Assembly (NCBI GenBank): GCA_016177065.1
Contig: JACOVZ010000004.1
Location: 1 to 18,003, forward strand
DNA from: Candidatus Wildermuthbacteria bacterium
GTDB lineage: Bacteria > Patescibacteriota > Minisyncoccia > Minisyncoccales > UBA10102
DNA length: 18,003 bases
Direction: 5' to 3'
Under the pieces are notes generated by a model that made no database searches, was not told the DNA's origin, and saw nothing but the letters and a program-made list of their open reading frames with translations. Below, in pieces: positions 1 through 7,049 of the stretch (its first letter is position 1; each line of letters starts with the position of its first letter). The position numbers and the translations under genes were made by a program.

Positions 1-1087
1 CTTTCTTTGCTTTTTCAAAAACTTCTTGAGGAGTATTTCCTGAAAACTCAGCTAAAAGAACGAGCTTTGGCATGCCCCCCCGGAGAAACATGAAGAATTC
101 AGGAAGAAACCTGAATGCAAGAGAAAGAATGTTCCCTTTGAGAATCTTCAAGAAATCAGAAAAGAACCTGAGGGCAAGCTTTATCGTGTGGTCGTCATAC
201 AATTCAAAGGCTTCAGGTTTCTCTTGCATGACAGCCTCAGTCACCTCGGCTAGCAAGGTTTCATCTTTGAGAAACACCACAAGCATGGAGGAATAAGGCA
301 AAGGATGAATAAGCTTGAACTTTGCCTTTGTTATAATCCCAAGGGTTCCCTGGGACCCTACGAACAGCTTTGTGAGATCAAAGGTTCCCCGTTCCCTGTC
401 ATACACATTCCAAAGATAGTATCCCGCGGAGTTCTTGGAAACCTTGGGCTTTGCAGACTTAACAACGTCATAATTCTCTTCTAGAAGCTGGAAAGTTTTT
501 CGGTACACTTCCCCTTCAAAATCAGACTGAGACATCTTGATCTTCAATTCATCCATGGAAAGAGGTTTGAACTCATGCTCTTTTCCGTCGGCTAGCACCA
601 CATTCAGTTTTTCTATGTAATCTTCTATTTTCCCGAAGGAAAGCGTCTTCTCCCCTCCTGAATTGTTTCCCACCATGCCTCCCAGCGTACACAATTCCCT
701 GGAAGCGGGAAAACACGGAAGAAGAAGATTCTTCTTCAAGGTTTCTTCTTCAAAATCCCTGTAGAACACTCCAGGTTCAGCAATTGCAAAATCCTGCCCA
801 ATTTCCTCAATTCGGTTGAATCCTGCCATATCAATCACAATAGATTCTGAAAGCGGGCCTCCAGACATATCGCTTCCTCCTGATCTGCAGGTTAAAGAAA
901 GTTTCTCTTCTGGATGCTTCAATACAAAGGAAGCAAGAGAGGAAATATCTTCTGCGTCTTTCGGAAACACAACAACGCGAGGCTTTACCTGAAACAGGCT
1001 TGCGTCTTTACTGTACCGTTCCAGGGTTGCAGAATCATCTGCAACTTCCCCTTTAAAAAAAGTTTTGAGTTCTTTTTTAAAATCCAT
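1..1087 (-). CDS. FAD-binding oxidoreductase (GlcD/Dld-like), 3' end missing
   Basis: This frame is open from an ATG at 1087 to the window edge, giving 362 visible codons with no stop, so the C-terminus lies outside. The protein resembles FAD-linked oxidases of the glycolate oxidase GlcD / D-lactate dehydrogenase type, which oxidise 2-hydroxyacids. The FAD-binding type-4 domain is recognisable: RSGGSDMSGG at about residues 68-77, LGGMVGNNSGG at about 135-145, and LFVGSQGTLGIIT at about 241-253. The cap/C-terminal substrate domain begins after about residue 260. The start is fixed because a TGA stop lies directly in front of the ATG in frame. No Shine-Dalgarno is visible, and a hairpin followed by six T ends only about 15 nt upstream. 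The family is clear; the substrate is not, and no FeS or GlcF partner is in view. Confidence 0.85.
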   Translation of the reverse strand, partial: MDFKKELKTFFKGEVADDSATLERYSKDASLFQVKPRVVVFPKDAEDISSLASFVLKHPEEKLSLTCRSGGSDMSGGPLSESIVIDMAGFNRIEEIGQDFAIAEPGVFYRDFEEETLKKNLLLPCFPASRELCTLGGMVGNNSGGEKTLSFGKIEDYIEKLNVVLADGKEHEFKPLSMDELKIKMSQSDFEGEVYRKTFQLLEENYDVVKSAKPKVSKNSAGYYLWNVYDRERGTFDLTKLFVGSQGTLGIITKAKFKLIHPLPYSSMLVVFLKDETLLAEVTEAVMQEKPEAFELYDDHTIKLALRFFSDFLKILKGNILSLAFRFLPEFFMFLRGGMPKLVLLAEFSGNTPQEVFEKAKK

Positions 1088-1101
1088 TCATCCAGTGTAT
1101 C

Positions 1102-1128
1102 AAAAAACCCTGCCTACTGGTAGGCAGG
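1102..1128 (-). terminator. Hairpin plus T6 just upstream of the FAD oxidase start
   Basis: Two 8-nt arms (1109-1116 and 1121-1128, CCTGCCTA/TAGGCAGG) flank a 4-nt loop. On the minus strand the hairpin is followed by GTTTTTTG. It has the form of an intrinsic terminator, but it sits in the leader of the FAD oxidase gene. It may be a second terminator for the gene at 1210-1488 or an attenuator. Similar CCTGCCT-type palindromes are, from memory, common between genes in Parcubacteria-like genomes. Confidence 0.6.
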
Positions 1129-1150
1129 CGCTCTCATGGCGATTATCTTA

Positions 1151-1182
1151 AAAACAAAGGGCCGTTGGACAAACCAACGGCC
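1151..1182 (-). terminator. Intrinsic terminator of the 92-aa gene
   Basis: A perfect 9-bp stem (GGCCGTTGG 1160-1168 with CCAACGGCC 1174-1182) has a 5-nt loop. On the minus strand it is followed by CTTTGTTTTT. It lies 27 nt past the stop of the minus-strand gene ending at 1210. Confidence 0.8.
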
Positions 1183-1209
1183 TTATCTTAGTTCTTTCTT
1201 CCTCGCTTA

Positions 1210-1488
1210 TTAGGAGGGAGGTAAATAGGGCAAGTCCAGAAGCGGTAGCAATAACGCTCGCCATTGAGTTACGCTGGCAATCACGCTCCCAATCTCTAAT
1301 GAATCAGCCCTGGGATCACCCACAAGATCATTGTGGCTAATAACTAAACGGTGCGTAGGATCGCCACAGCCACACCTTATATGGATAGCAGGACTTTTAC
1401 GTTCGTTGCCTTCTATGCGACGAACCCGAAGATCGTAATCGCCCACCGAATCCTTGATTTTTTCATGGACTACCTTTCTATTCGGCAT
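1210..1488 (-). CDS. Unknown small protein, possible CxC/H metal site
   Basis: The protein has 92 residues and I do not recognise its family. I believe the gene is real for three reasons. It has a strong Shine-Dalgarno (AAGGAGG at 1494-1500, 5 nt before the ATG). It has a promoter with a perfect TTGACA. It is closed by a good terminator. The N-terminal half is charged and the C-terminal end is rich in Leu and Pro (LLLPLLDLPYLPP). The middle carries Cys39, Cys41, His46 and His52 (CGCGDPTH...SH), a spacing that could bind a metal; this is inference. There is no signal peptide or transmembrane segment. The strong ribosome-binding site differs from most minus-strand neighbours and could mean the gene was acquired or needs high expression. 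Confidence 0.7.
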   Translation of the reverse strand: MPNRKVVHEKIKDSVGDYDLRVRRIEGNERKSPAIHIRCGCGDPTHRLVISHNDLVGDPRADSLEIGSVIASVTQWRALLLPLLDLPYLPPS

Positions 1489-1525
1489 AACAACCTCCTT
1501 AAACTATGGAATACAACTTGATGAG

Positions 1526-1554
1526 AAACTAGCACAATAAAAACTAATTGTCAA
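1526..1554 (-). promoter_or_regulatory. Promoter of the 92-aa gene
   Basis: Reading on the minus strand, TTGACA (1549-1554) is followed by a 17-nt spacer and TAGTTT (1526-1531), with an extended -10 TGC directly before it. The predicted transcript start near 1519 gives a leader of about 30 nt that includes the AAGGAGG ribosome-binding site. Confidence 0.65.
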
Positions 1555-1567
1555 CAACTTGTGCTAG
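1529..1567. repeat. 9-bp inverted repeat over the promoter (operator-like)
   Basis: CTAGCACAA (1529-1537) and TTGTGCTAG (1559-1567) form a perfect inverted repeat with 21 nt between the arms. One arm overlaps the -10 box and the other lies just upstream of the -35 box of the minus-strand promoter. The placement suits a repressor or an autoregulator, but no regulator is identified. Confidence 0.5.
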
Positions 1568-1627
1568 CTCAATATATTGAAATTACCCAAAAAAATTCCT
1601 TTTGCGATACCCTGAATCACTTCGCCC

Positions 1628-1663
1628 TTGATATTTTTTCTGCATTAGTATATCAAGTATTAT
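1628..1663 (+). promoter_or_regulatory. Candidate promoter/operator for the 123-aa gene
   Basis: TATTAT (1658-1663) could be a -10 box giving a leader of about 28 nt. The -35 region is a weak T-run. A 7-bp inverted repeat (TTGATAT 1628-1634, ATATCAA 1650-1656) sits directly upstream and could be an operator. Confidence 0.3.
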
Positions 1664-1697
1664 GGCTGAAAGGATCTGCACATGATTGGAGGAAGAA

Positions 1698-2069
1698 ATG
1701 AAAGTTCTGTTCATTGATAATGAAGAAAGGTTGAAGCAACACCGTCTCTTTCAGCTCATACTAAAGGTTGAAGAGAAAATTGAATCTGCCAATTTTGAGT
1801 GGGATAACGGCCCCAATGCAGATACAGGAAAAAGAATTAAAGAAATGCTCAGGGCTATCAAAGAGGCTGACTGTGTCTTCATCCACTTTGGGAGCATGCC
1901 AAGAGATAAGGCAAGCCAGATACTCTCTGAAATCAAAGAGAAAACAAGTGTCAGAGTTATCGTAAATAGCGCAAGCCCTCTTCTTTTTGAGAAAGCTGAT
2001 TGCGTACTGGAATTGCCAGCTCTGGTAGAAACAAAAATACGCGCAATAAAGGGGTTTGATTCTCAATAA
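1698..2069 (+). CDS. Small alpha/beta protein, receiver-like but degenerate
   Basis: The protein has 123 residues from the ATG at 1698, which follows GGAGG by 5 nt. A TTG at 1686 is in frame but overlaps that ribosome-binding site and is rejected. The sequence reads like a short Rossmann/CheY-like fold. A hydrophobic strand ends in acidic residues (MKVLFIDNEE, 1-10), a strand occupies 57-64 (ADCVFIHF), another 85-90 (VRVIVN) and a last one 100-107 (ADCVLELP). In true response-regulator receivers the third strand ends in the phosphorylated Asp; here that region reads FIHFGSM, with no Asp. If the homology is right, it is a pseudo-receiver. There is no output domain or partner kinase nearby. The gene stands alone on its strand and ends in a terminator. 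Function unknown; the fold assignment is tentative. Confidence 0.65.
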   Translation: MKVLFIDNEERLKQHRLFQLILKVEEKIESANFEWDNGPNADTGKRIKEMLRAIKEADCVFIHFGSMPRDKASQILSEIKEKTSVRVIVNSASPLLFEKADCVLELPALVETKIRAIKGFDSQ

Positions 2070-2100
2070 ACCGGATCATACATTGATATCCGGTTTTTCT
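2068..2100 (+). terminator. Intrinsic terminator between convergent genes
   Basis: A 9-bp stem (AAACCGGAT 2068-2076 with ATCCGGTTT 2088-2096) overlaps the stop codon of the plus-strand gene and is followed by TTTTTCTTTC. On the minus strand the same stem is followed by TTTATT, so it may also stop transcription arriving from prmC. Confidence 0.8.
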
Positions 2101-2118
2101 TTCTTTTTTCTGTTAATG

Positions 2119-2781
2119 TCAATAAGCTGAAAGATACCTCCAATTGCCGTACTGATCTTTATGAAACTTAAAAGAAGTATACTGATTCTTTTTGAGAAGC
2201 GTTTCAATTGCTTTTTTCTGCCAGGAATCAAACTCAAAATACAAAGTTCCTCCGGGTTTCAAGTGGAATCTTGCCTCTTTCAGCAGCGGCCTGATGAATC
2301 TTAATCCGTCTTCTCCTCCGAAAATGGCGCTCAGGGGCTCATGCTCCAGCACCGATTCTTGCACTCTTGAAATCTTTGAAAGGGCGACGTACGGAGGATT
2401 CGCAAAGATACAGTCATACTTCTCTTTCACATTTGAAAATACGTCTGACTGAATCACGCGATAACGATTTTTCGGAATATGATTTAATTTTGCATTAATT
2501 CGTATCTGCGAAAGCAGTTTCTTTTCTTTTTCCCCAAAATCAACAAAAGACCCTGGAACATGCTTGAGCACCGCAATACCAATGCACCCTGACCCGGCAA
2601 ATAAGTCAAGACAACGAAGCTGAGAAGGAGAAACAATTTCCAAAACTCGTTTTCGGAGCTCAGTAATCGCCTGTTCTGTCCAGTATTCAGTTTCTGGCCT
2701 TGGAATCATGGGCCTTTTTGAAAGATCAATCCTGCATTTCAAAAACTCTACGGAACCTGCAACATAGTCAATGTGATCCAT
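2119..2781 (-). CDS. prmC: Release factor glutamine N5-methyltransferase, short form
   Basis: PrmC (HemK) methylates the Gln of the GGQ motif in release factors RF1/RF2, using S-adenosylmethionine. Several hallmarks are visible: IPRPETE at 26-32, a SAM-binding loop (LDLFAGSGCIGIA) at 58-70, the catalytic NPPY at 128-131 that holds the target glutamine, and EHEPLSAIFGGEDGL at 146-160, typical of the family. At 220 residues it is roughly 60-70 shorter than the usual ~280. The missing part is the N-terminal helical domain that docks the release factor. The ATG lies 6 nt after the stop of the DUF475 gene, and AAGAGG, overlapping that stop, can serve as ribosome-binding site, which suggests translational coupling. 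It is the last gene of the typA-led run. Confidence 0.9.
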   Translation of the reverse strand: MDHIDYVAGSVEFLKCRIDLSKRPMIPRPETEYWTEQAITELRKRVLEIVSPSQLRCLDLFAGSGCIGIAVLKHVPGSFVDFGEKEKKLLSQIRINAKLNHIPKNRYRVIQSDVFSNVKEKYDCIFANPPYVALSKISRVQESVLEHEPLSAIFGGEDGLRFIRPLLKEARFHLKPGGTLYFEFDSWQKKAIETLLKKNQYTSFKFHKDQYGNWRYLSAY

Positions 2782-2787
2782 AGCCTC

Positions 2788-3711
2788 TTACGCAACCTGG
2801 ACTCCGTTCTTCTTGAGGTCGCGGTGCGAGACATAAAACGTAAACCCTACCATGCCTACGGTCGTAAGCGTTGGAAGCCATTCCGGGATATGCATGCCGA
2901 AAGACTTCAGAATCATAAACAGGCCCAGCAGCCCTATTGAAGTCATTGCTCCGTTCTTGAGCCACCGGTACTTTGCAACCTGCTCAATGCCCCGAATGGT
3001 CAGATCCCTCACCACCAAAGCTCCGATTCCATTCCCAATGAAGATGAACAGCACGTTGGTGGTAAAGGCGAAGGCGCCAATAACCCCGTCAATGCTGAAC
3101 GAAGTGTCAAGCACTTCAAGAAAAAGAAGCTTTGAAAGATCGCTTGCGCCCGTTGATTCAATCGCGTGCTCTTGGCGCTCGGCCTGTTCCCGAAATCCAT
3201 AGATGATGAAAAACACCGCGTTCCCTATTGCGGCTCCCAGCATTGCCAGTGGCGTTTCCCTCGCAAACCACAGCACCGCGACAAGCAGCAATGCCGCAAG
3301 CGCGAAAAACCAAATCCCGTATTCCTTTTTCACAAGCTTATCTGGTACGAAAAAGGGATCCTTCTTTTCCAGGAACAGCCAGTGCAGGTACAAAAGCACC
3401 AAAAACATGCCTCCGGCAACAAGCAGGATATATGCTGAAGCATCCATTGCTTCTTTTGCGGCAGGATCGTTGCCAAACGTCGCCTGCAAAGCCTGCACAA
3501 TGCCAATCCCAGGAGTTGTCACCCAAACGATAAGCAGAGGAATTAATCCGCGGACAAGAACAACCGCAGTAAGTATGCCCCACAGCAAAAACCATCTCCT
3601 TGCTCTCAGAGACATGGTGCGAAGCATGTGCGCGTTGACAATGGCGTTGTCAACGGAGTTCACCACCTCAAAGACGATAAGCCCCGCGATAATGACAAAA
3701 AGTTCAACCAT
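2788..3711 (-). CDS. DUF475 / TerC-like integral membrane protein
   Basis: This 307-residue polytopic membrane protein belongs to the DUF475 family, related to TerC (tellurite resistance/metal export superfamily). There are seven to nine hydrophobic segments. Two related acidic motifs mark the halves: FEVVNSVDNAIVNA at 14-27 and FLEVLDTSFSIDGVIGAF at 197-213, both with Glu and Asp inside membrane segments, as in TerC-type transporters. Some bacterial TerC proteins take part in manganese export; the substrate here is not known. The start is the ATG at 3711. The gene has its own -10 box and sits between VKOR and prmC on the same strand. Confidence 0.85.
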   Translation of the reverse strand: MVELFVIIAGLIVFEVVNSVDNAIVNAHMLRTMSLRARRWFLLWGILTAVVLVRGLIPLLIVWVTTPGIGIVQALQATFGNDPAAKEAMDASAYILLVAGGMFLVLLYLHWLFLEKKDPFFVPDKLVKKEYGIWFFALAALLLVAVLWFARETPLAMLGAAIGNAVFFIIYGFREQAERQEHAIESTGASDLSKLLFLEVLDTSFSIDGVIGAFAFTTNVLFIFIGNGIGALVVRDLTIRGIEQVAKYRWLKNGAMTSIGLLGLFMILKSFGMHIPEWLPTLTTVGMVGFTFYVSHRDLKKNGVQVA

Positions 3712-3722
3712 GCGTTTCTGGC

Positions 3723-3752
3723 ATTATACCCCTTCCTTTAAGGCCATAGCAA
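3723..3752 (-). promoter_or_regulatory. Internal promoter before the DUF475 gene
   Basis: A perfect TATAAT (3723-3728) lies 11 nt before the ATG. TTGCTA (3747-3752) is 18 nt upstream of it, inside the end of the VKOR gene. The leader would be only about 4 nt, close to leaderless. Confidence 0.55.
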
Positions 3753-4142
3753 GAGAAGCAAAATCGCAAGGTTAATGCAGGCTGAAAAAAGGCAGTATTC
3801 GCACCATTTCCTTAATCTGAATATCTGAATTCCAATGAGATATAAAGAAGCGAGAAATGCGGCGAGGGAAACAAACCGCGCGAGTTCCGCTACACTAACC
3901 CCTGCTGCTCTGGATATTCCCTGCATCATGAGAAAGGAAACTCCCGCAATGAAAAGATAATACAGAAGGCCGAAAAGCTCATTCGGGACGCCAAAGAGCT
4001 TTCCGTATTTGCTTTTTACCACCTCGTCGCAGTCCTCCCCGATAACGCACATCAGCTTTTTCTTAAACGCCTTGTGCCACAAAATGTACGCAGAATCAGC
4101 GAGACCTGCTGCCGCAAGCGCAAAAAGGAACGCGATATCCAT
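3738..4142 (-). CDS. Vitamin K epoxide reductase (VKOR) family protein
   Basis: Bacterial VKOR proteins reoxidise a DsbA-like partner and pass electrons to quinone, driving disulfide formation outside the membrane. Counting from the ATG at 4142 (134 residues), the loop cysteines are Cys32 and Cys38 (CVIGEDC). The downstream GVPNELFGLLYY is typical of the family, and the active-site pair is CEYC at 114-117. Four hydrophobic segments are visible. A TTG at 4148 would overlap the upstream stop; the ATG, 2 nt after that stop, is preferred. No DsbA/thioredoxin fusion or neighbour is next to it; the closest thioredoxin-like gene is at 16309-16629. Confidence 0.9.
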   Translation of the reverse strand: MDIAFLFALAAAGLADSAYILWHKAFKKKLMCVIGEDCDEVVKSKYGKLFGVPNELFGLLYYLFIAGVSFLMMQGISRAAGVSVAELARFVSLAAFLASLYLIGIQIFRLRKWCEYCLFSACINLAILLLLLWP

Positions 4143-4144
4143 AT

Positions 4145-4366
4145 TCAAGAATTAGTTTTCTTTTCCTGTTTTCTGCTGAAAACAAAAAGGTAGAGAATCT
4201 CAAGGATTCCAACAGTGTTCACTATTAAAAGCGCAATAAACCATTTCTTCTGGCCAAGATGGGAAGAAACCCAGAGAGCTCTTCCCTTCCAGTATAAAGA
4301 CCAGATCGCAAATGCAGGAAAAGCCCAGAAATACGCGCTGATGAACTGCTCTAAGGATCCATTCAT
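4145..4366 (-). CDS. DUF5652 small membrane protein
   Basis: The protein has 73 residues with two predicted membrane helices, roughly 10-26 and 42-63, joined by a short loop (WKGRALWVSSHLGQKKW). The stretch FIALLIVNTVGILEILYLF and the GQKKW loop match my memory of DUF5652, a family common in Candidate Phyla Radiation bacteria and without assigned function. The tail is lysine-rich. It lies 9 nt downstream of typA and 2 nt upstream of the VKOR start, so it is probably co-transcribed with both. Confidence 0.8.
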   Translation of the reverse strand: MNGSLEQFISAYFWAFPAFAIWSLYWKGRALWVSSHLGQKKWFIALLIVNTVGILEILYLFVFSRKQEKKTNS

Positions 4367-4375
4367 GTATTTATT

Positions 4376-6187
4376 TTACGCCTTAGCCTTTTTTCTGTCT
4401 ACCTTTGAAAGAATCGCCTTGCGTATCCTCAGGCTCTTCGGGGTAACCTCTAAAAGCTCGTCATCCCCAAGATATTCAACGCATTCCTCAAGAGTCATAT
4501 TCAATGGAGTGTCAAAATGCTCTGATACTCCTTCCCCTTTGGAGCGCATATTGCTCAACTGCTTGGTCTTGCAGACATTCACTTCCAGATCCACAGGCTT
4601 TGCGTTCTGCCCCACAACCATGCCCTCATACACTTTTACTCCAGGGCCTATGAAAAGCTGGCCGCGCTCTTGGGCATTTAAGAGCCCGTACATATTGCTT
4701 TCTCCTGATTCATAGGAAATGAGGGAGCCATGCTGGGTTGACTTGATTTCTCCGGCAAAAGGCTCATATCCTTTAAACAGCGTATTGATGATTCCCTCTC
4801 CCTTGGTATCTCCGAGAAATTCTGCCCTGTACCCGATCAGCCCTCTTGTGGGAATGCTGAATCTCAGGAATGAAACTCCCTTCTCTGTTTTCATATCTTC
4901 CATGATTCCCTTTCTTCCTCCCAATTTCTCAATAACAGACCCTGCAAAAGACTCCGGGCACTCAATGTAAACCTCTTCAAAAGGCTCTATTTTCTTGCCT
5001 TGCTCTTCTTTGAAGATAACCTTGGGCCTTCCAACCTGAAGCTCGTACCCTTCCCTGCGCATTTTCTCAATGAGAATGGCAAGGTGCAGCTCTCCTCTTC
5101 CTGAAACAATGAACATAGAATCAGATCCTCCCAAGGGTTCTATTTTCAAAGCAACGTCATTGAGAATTTCCCTTTCCAAGCGCTCTTTCAGATATCTGGC
5201 AGTTGAATACTCCCCTTCCTGTCCTGAAAAAGGAGACGTATTGACCGCGAACATCATCTGCACGGTAGGCTCGTCTATTTTCACAAAAGGAAGAGCTGAG
5301 GGATTCAGAGCGTCTGCAATCGTTTCTCCTATCTGCACTCCTTCAATTCCGGCAAGAGCTACAATGTCTCCCGCGTCTGCTTTCTCAGTCTCCTGGCGAT
5401 CCATGCCGCTGAATATCATCAAAGAGGTAACCTTAAAAGGAATCTTTGACCCGTCTCTTCTCATATGCATTACCTGCTGGCCTTTGAACATGGATCCTGA
5501 AACCAAAGGACCTGTTGCAATCTGGCCTTTGTAGGAATCATAGAAAAGATTCACAACAAGCATCTGAGTGGATTCTCCTTTTGATACGGGAGCTGGAATT
5601 TCCTTCACGATTGTTTCAAACAAAGAAGCCACGTTCTGCATTTCAGCAAGATTCGGAGTAAACCCTGCTTTCCCCTGAATAGCAGAGGCGTATAGCACGG
5701 GAAAATCAGCTTGCTGTTCCGTGGCCCCAAGCTCCAGGAACAAGTCAAAGGTTTTTTCCAAAACCCATTCGGGCCTTGCGGAAGGAACGTCAATCTTGTT
5801 GATGACGACAATAATTCTGTGCCCCGCCTCCAAGGCTTTCTTTAACACAAACTTGGTTTGGGGCATGGGCCCGTCTCTCGCATCAACAAGAAGCAGGGCG
5901 CCCTGCACCATAAACATGATTCTCTCAACCTCTCCGCCAAAATCTGCGTGGCCTGGAGTATCCACAATGTTAATCTTGAAATCCTTGTACTTCACTGCCG
6001 CATTCTTTGAAAAAATGGTGATTCCCCGCTCCTTCTCAAGCTCATTGGAATCCATAAGCAAACCAGAAGAGACCTCCTGTTTTGTGGTAAAGGCTTCAGA
6101 TTGCCTGAGCAAAGCGTCCACAAGCGTTGTCTTGCCGTGGTCCACGTGGGCAATGATGGCGATATTTCTGATATTCTTTGCGTCCAT
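4376..6187 (-). CDS. typA: Ribosome-associated GTPase TypA/BipA
   Basis: TypA/BipA is a translational GTPase that binds the ribosome near the EF-G site and helps large-subunit assembly, mainly under cold or stress. The 603-residue length is normal. The G-domain motifs are the P-loop AHVDHGKTT (13-21), the ERGITI switch region (53-58), DTPGH (76-80) and NKID (130-133). EF-G-like domain II and the family's C-terminal region (IPTRGLIGYRAEFL, ARERGQLF-like NAQERGQLF, and GEGVSEHFDTP) are present. The start at 6187 has no Shine-Dalgarno and lies 8 nt from a good -10 box, so the mRNA is probably leaderless or nearly so. It heads the run typA, DUF5652, VKOR. Confidence 0.97.
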   Translation of the reverse strand: MDAKNIRNIAIIAHVDHGKTTLVDALLRQSEAFTTKQEVSSGLLMDSNELEKERGITIFSKNAAVKYKDFKINIVDTPGHADFGGEVERIMFMVQGALLLVDARDGPMPQTKFVLKKALEAGHRIIVVINKIDVPSARPEWVLEKTFDLFLELGATEQQADFPVLYASAIQGKAGFTPNLAEMQNVASLFETIVKEIPAPVSKGESTQMLVVNLFYDSYKGQIATGPLVSGSMFKGQQVMHMRRDGSKIPFKVTSLMIFSGMDRQETEKADAGDIVALAGIEGVQIGETIADALNPSALPFVKIDEPTVQMMFAVNTSPFSGQEGEYSTARYLKERLEREILNDVALKIEPLGGSDSMFIVSGRGELHLAILIEKMRREGYELQVGRPKVIFKEEQGKKIEPFEEVYIECPESFAGSVIEKLGGRKGIMEDMKTEKGVSFLRFSIPTRGLIGYRAEFLGDTKGEGIINTLFKGYEPFAGEIKSTQHGSLISYESGESNMYGLLNAQERGQLFIGPGVKVYEGMVVGQNAKPVDLEVNVCKTKQLSNMRSKGEGVSEHFDTPLNMTLEECVEYLGDDELLEVTPKSLRIRKAILSKVDRKKAKA

Positions 6188-6195
6188 AACAATTC

Positions 6196-6224
6196 TTTAT
6201 ACATGAAAAAACAGCTTTCGTCAA
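6196..6224 (-). promoter_or_regulatory. typA promoter (leaderless type)
   Basis: On the minus strand TTGACG (6219-6224), a 17-nt spacer and TATAAA (6196-6201) are followed after 8 nt by the typA ATG, so transcription should begin at or within 1-2 nt of the start codon. Confidence 0.75.
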
Positions 6225-6232
6225 TCCAATCA

Positions 6233-6261
6233 TGGACTGTCCGCTCTTTTGGTGCTATGCT
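6233..6261 (+). promoter_or_regulatory. Promoter of the ZIP transporter gene
   Basis: TGGACT (6233-6238), a 17-nt spacer and TATGCT (6256-6261) with extended TGC form a plausible plus-strand promoter, back to back with the typA promoter. It overlaps the ATG at 6257, which argues for the next in-frame ATG at 6284 as the true start. Confidence 0.6.
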
Positions 6262-6283
6262 TTACTCCATACACCAAACCCAT

Positions 6284-7048
6284 ATGCCAATTCTTGCCTA
6301 TATACTTATCTTCACTTTTATTGGGAGCATTGGCTCTCTCATAGGAGGAATTATCCTTCTCTCAAAAGAAAAGCTCGCCTTGCGCCTCTCCTCCTTTTTA
6401 ACTTCTTTTGCAGCCGGAGTGCTTCTGGGAACTGCCTTCTTTGATCTTCTTCCGGAAGCATTGGAAGAAAACGAGGGAAACGGAACGAATATTTTCTTCT
6501 GGGCGCTCATGGGGCTCCTTCTGTTCTTTTTGCTGGAACATACAATTCATTGGTTCCATCACCATACCAAGGCCCAAACCGAGCATGAAAAAGAAGGTGC
6601 GTCAACGCTTCCGCTGATCATCGCGGGAGACACCGTGCATAACTTCATTGACGGAATAGTCATTGGAGCTACGTTTCTGGCAAGCATACCTCTTGGCATT
6701 GCAACAACATTTGCCGTTGCGGCCCATGAAATCCCCCAGGAGATAGGAGACTTCGGCATTATGCTTCATAAAGGGCTCTCAAGAACCATGGCGCTTTTGG
6801 TCAACATTGCGTCAGCCGCAGCAGCCTTGATAGGAGCGTTGCTTGCGTATTCTTTCTGGAATTTCTTTGAAGGATACATTGCCGCTGCCCTTGCCATGAC
6901 TGCGGGATTTTTCATTTACATATCCACCTCAGACATTATTCCCGAGATTCACGAAGGAGAGAACCGAAAACTCGCCCTTGTTAAAAGCTCCCTTCTCGTA
7001 CTGGGAGTGATTGTGGTATACGTTTCTTTTTCCCTGATCAAGGAATGA
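6284..7048 (+). CDS. ZIP-family divalent metal transporter (ZupT-like)
   Basis: ZIP proteins move zinc, iron or manganese into the cytoplasm. From the ATG at 6284 the protein has 254 residues and eight hydrophobic segments. The metal-site motifs are HNFIDGIVIG at 119-128 (fourth helix; usual form HN-P-EG, here Asp in place of Glu) and HEIPQEIGDF at 148-157 (fifth helix). A cytoplasmic-type His cluster (HWFHHHTKAQTEH, 89-101) lies between helices 3 and 4. In-frame starts further upstream overlap typA or the -10 box and are rejected. No Shine-Dalgarno is seen; the leader would be about 15 nt. The gene ends 1 nt from the end of the convergent SDR gene, leaving no room for a terminator. Confidence 0.9.
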   Translation: MPILAYILIFTFIGSIGSLIGGIILLSKEKLALRLSSFLTSFAAGVLLGTAFFDLLPEALEENEGNGTNIFFWALMGLLLFFLLEHTIHWFHHHTKAQTEHEKEGASTLPLIIAGDTVHNFIDGIVIGATFLASIPLGIATTFAVAAHEIPQEIGDFGIMLHKGLSRTMALLVNIASAAAALIGALLAYSFWNFFEGYIAAALAMTAGFFIYISTSDIIPEIHEGENRKLALVKSSLLVLGVIVVYVSFSLIKE

Positions 7049-7049
7049 T

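Noticed and set aside
3203..3775. 190-aa plus-strand frame opposite the DUF475 gene
   Set aside because: It is antisense to a protein with clear membrane helices and motifs; its own composition (many Ser, Thr, Lys, Ala) is that of a shadow, with no ribosome-binding site.
5070..5534. 154-aa plus-strand frame opposite typA
   Set aside because: Entirely inside the highly conserved typA gene, with low-quality composition and no start signals.
6101..6283. Upstream extension of the ZIP transporter into typA
   Set aside because: The extra N-terminus overlaps the typA start and both promoters; the first helix begins right at the ATG at 6284.
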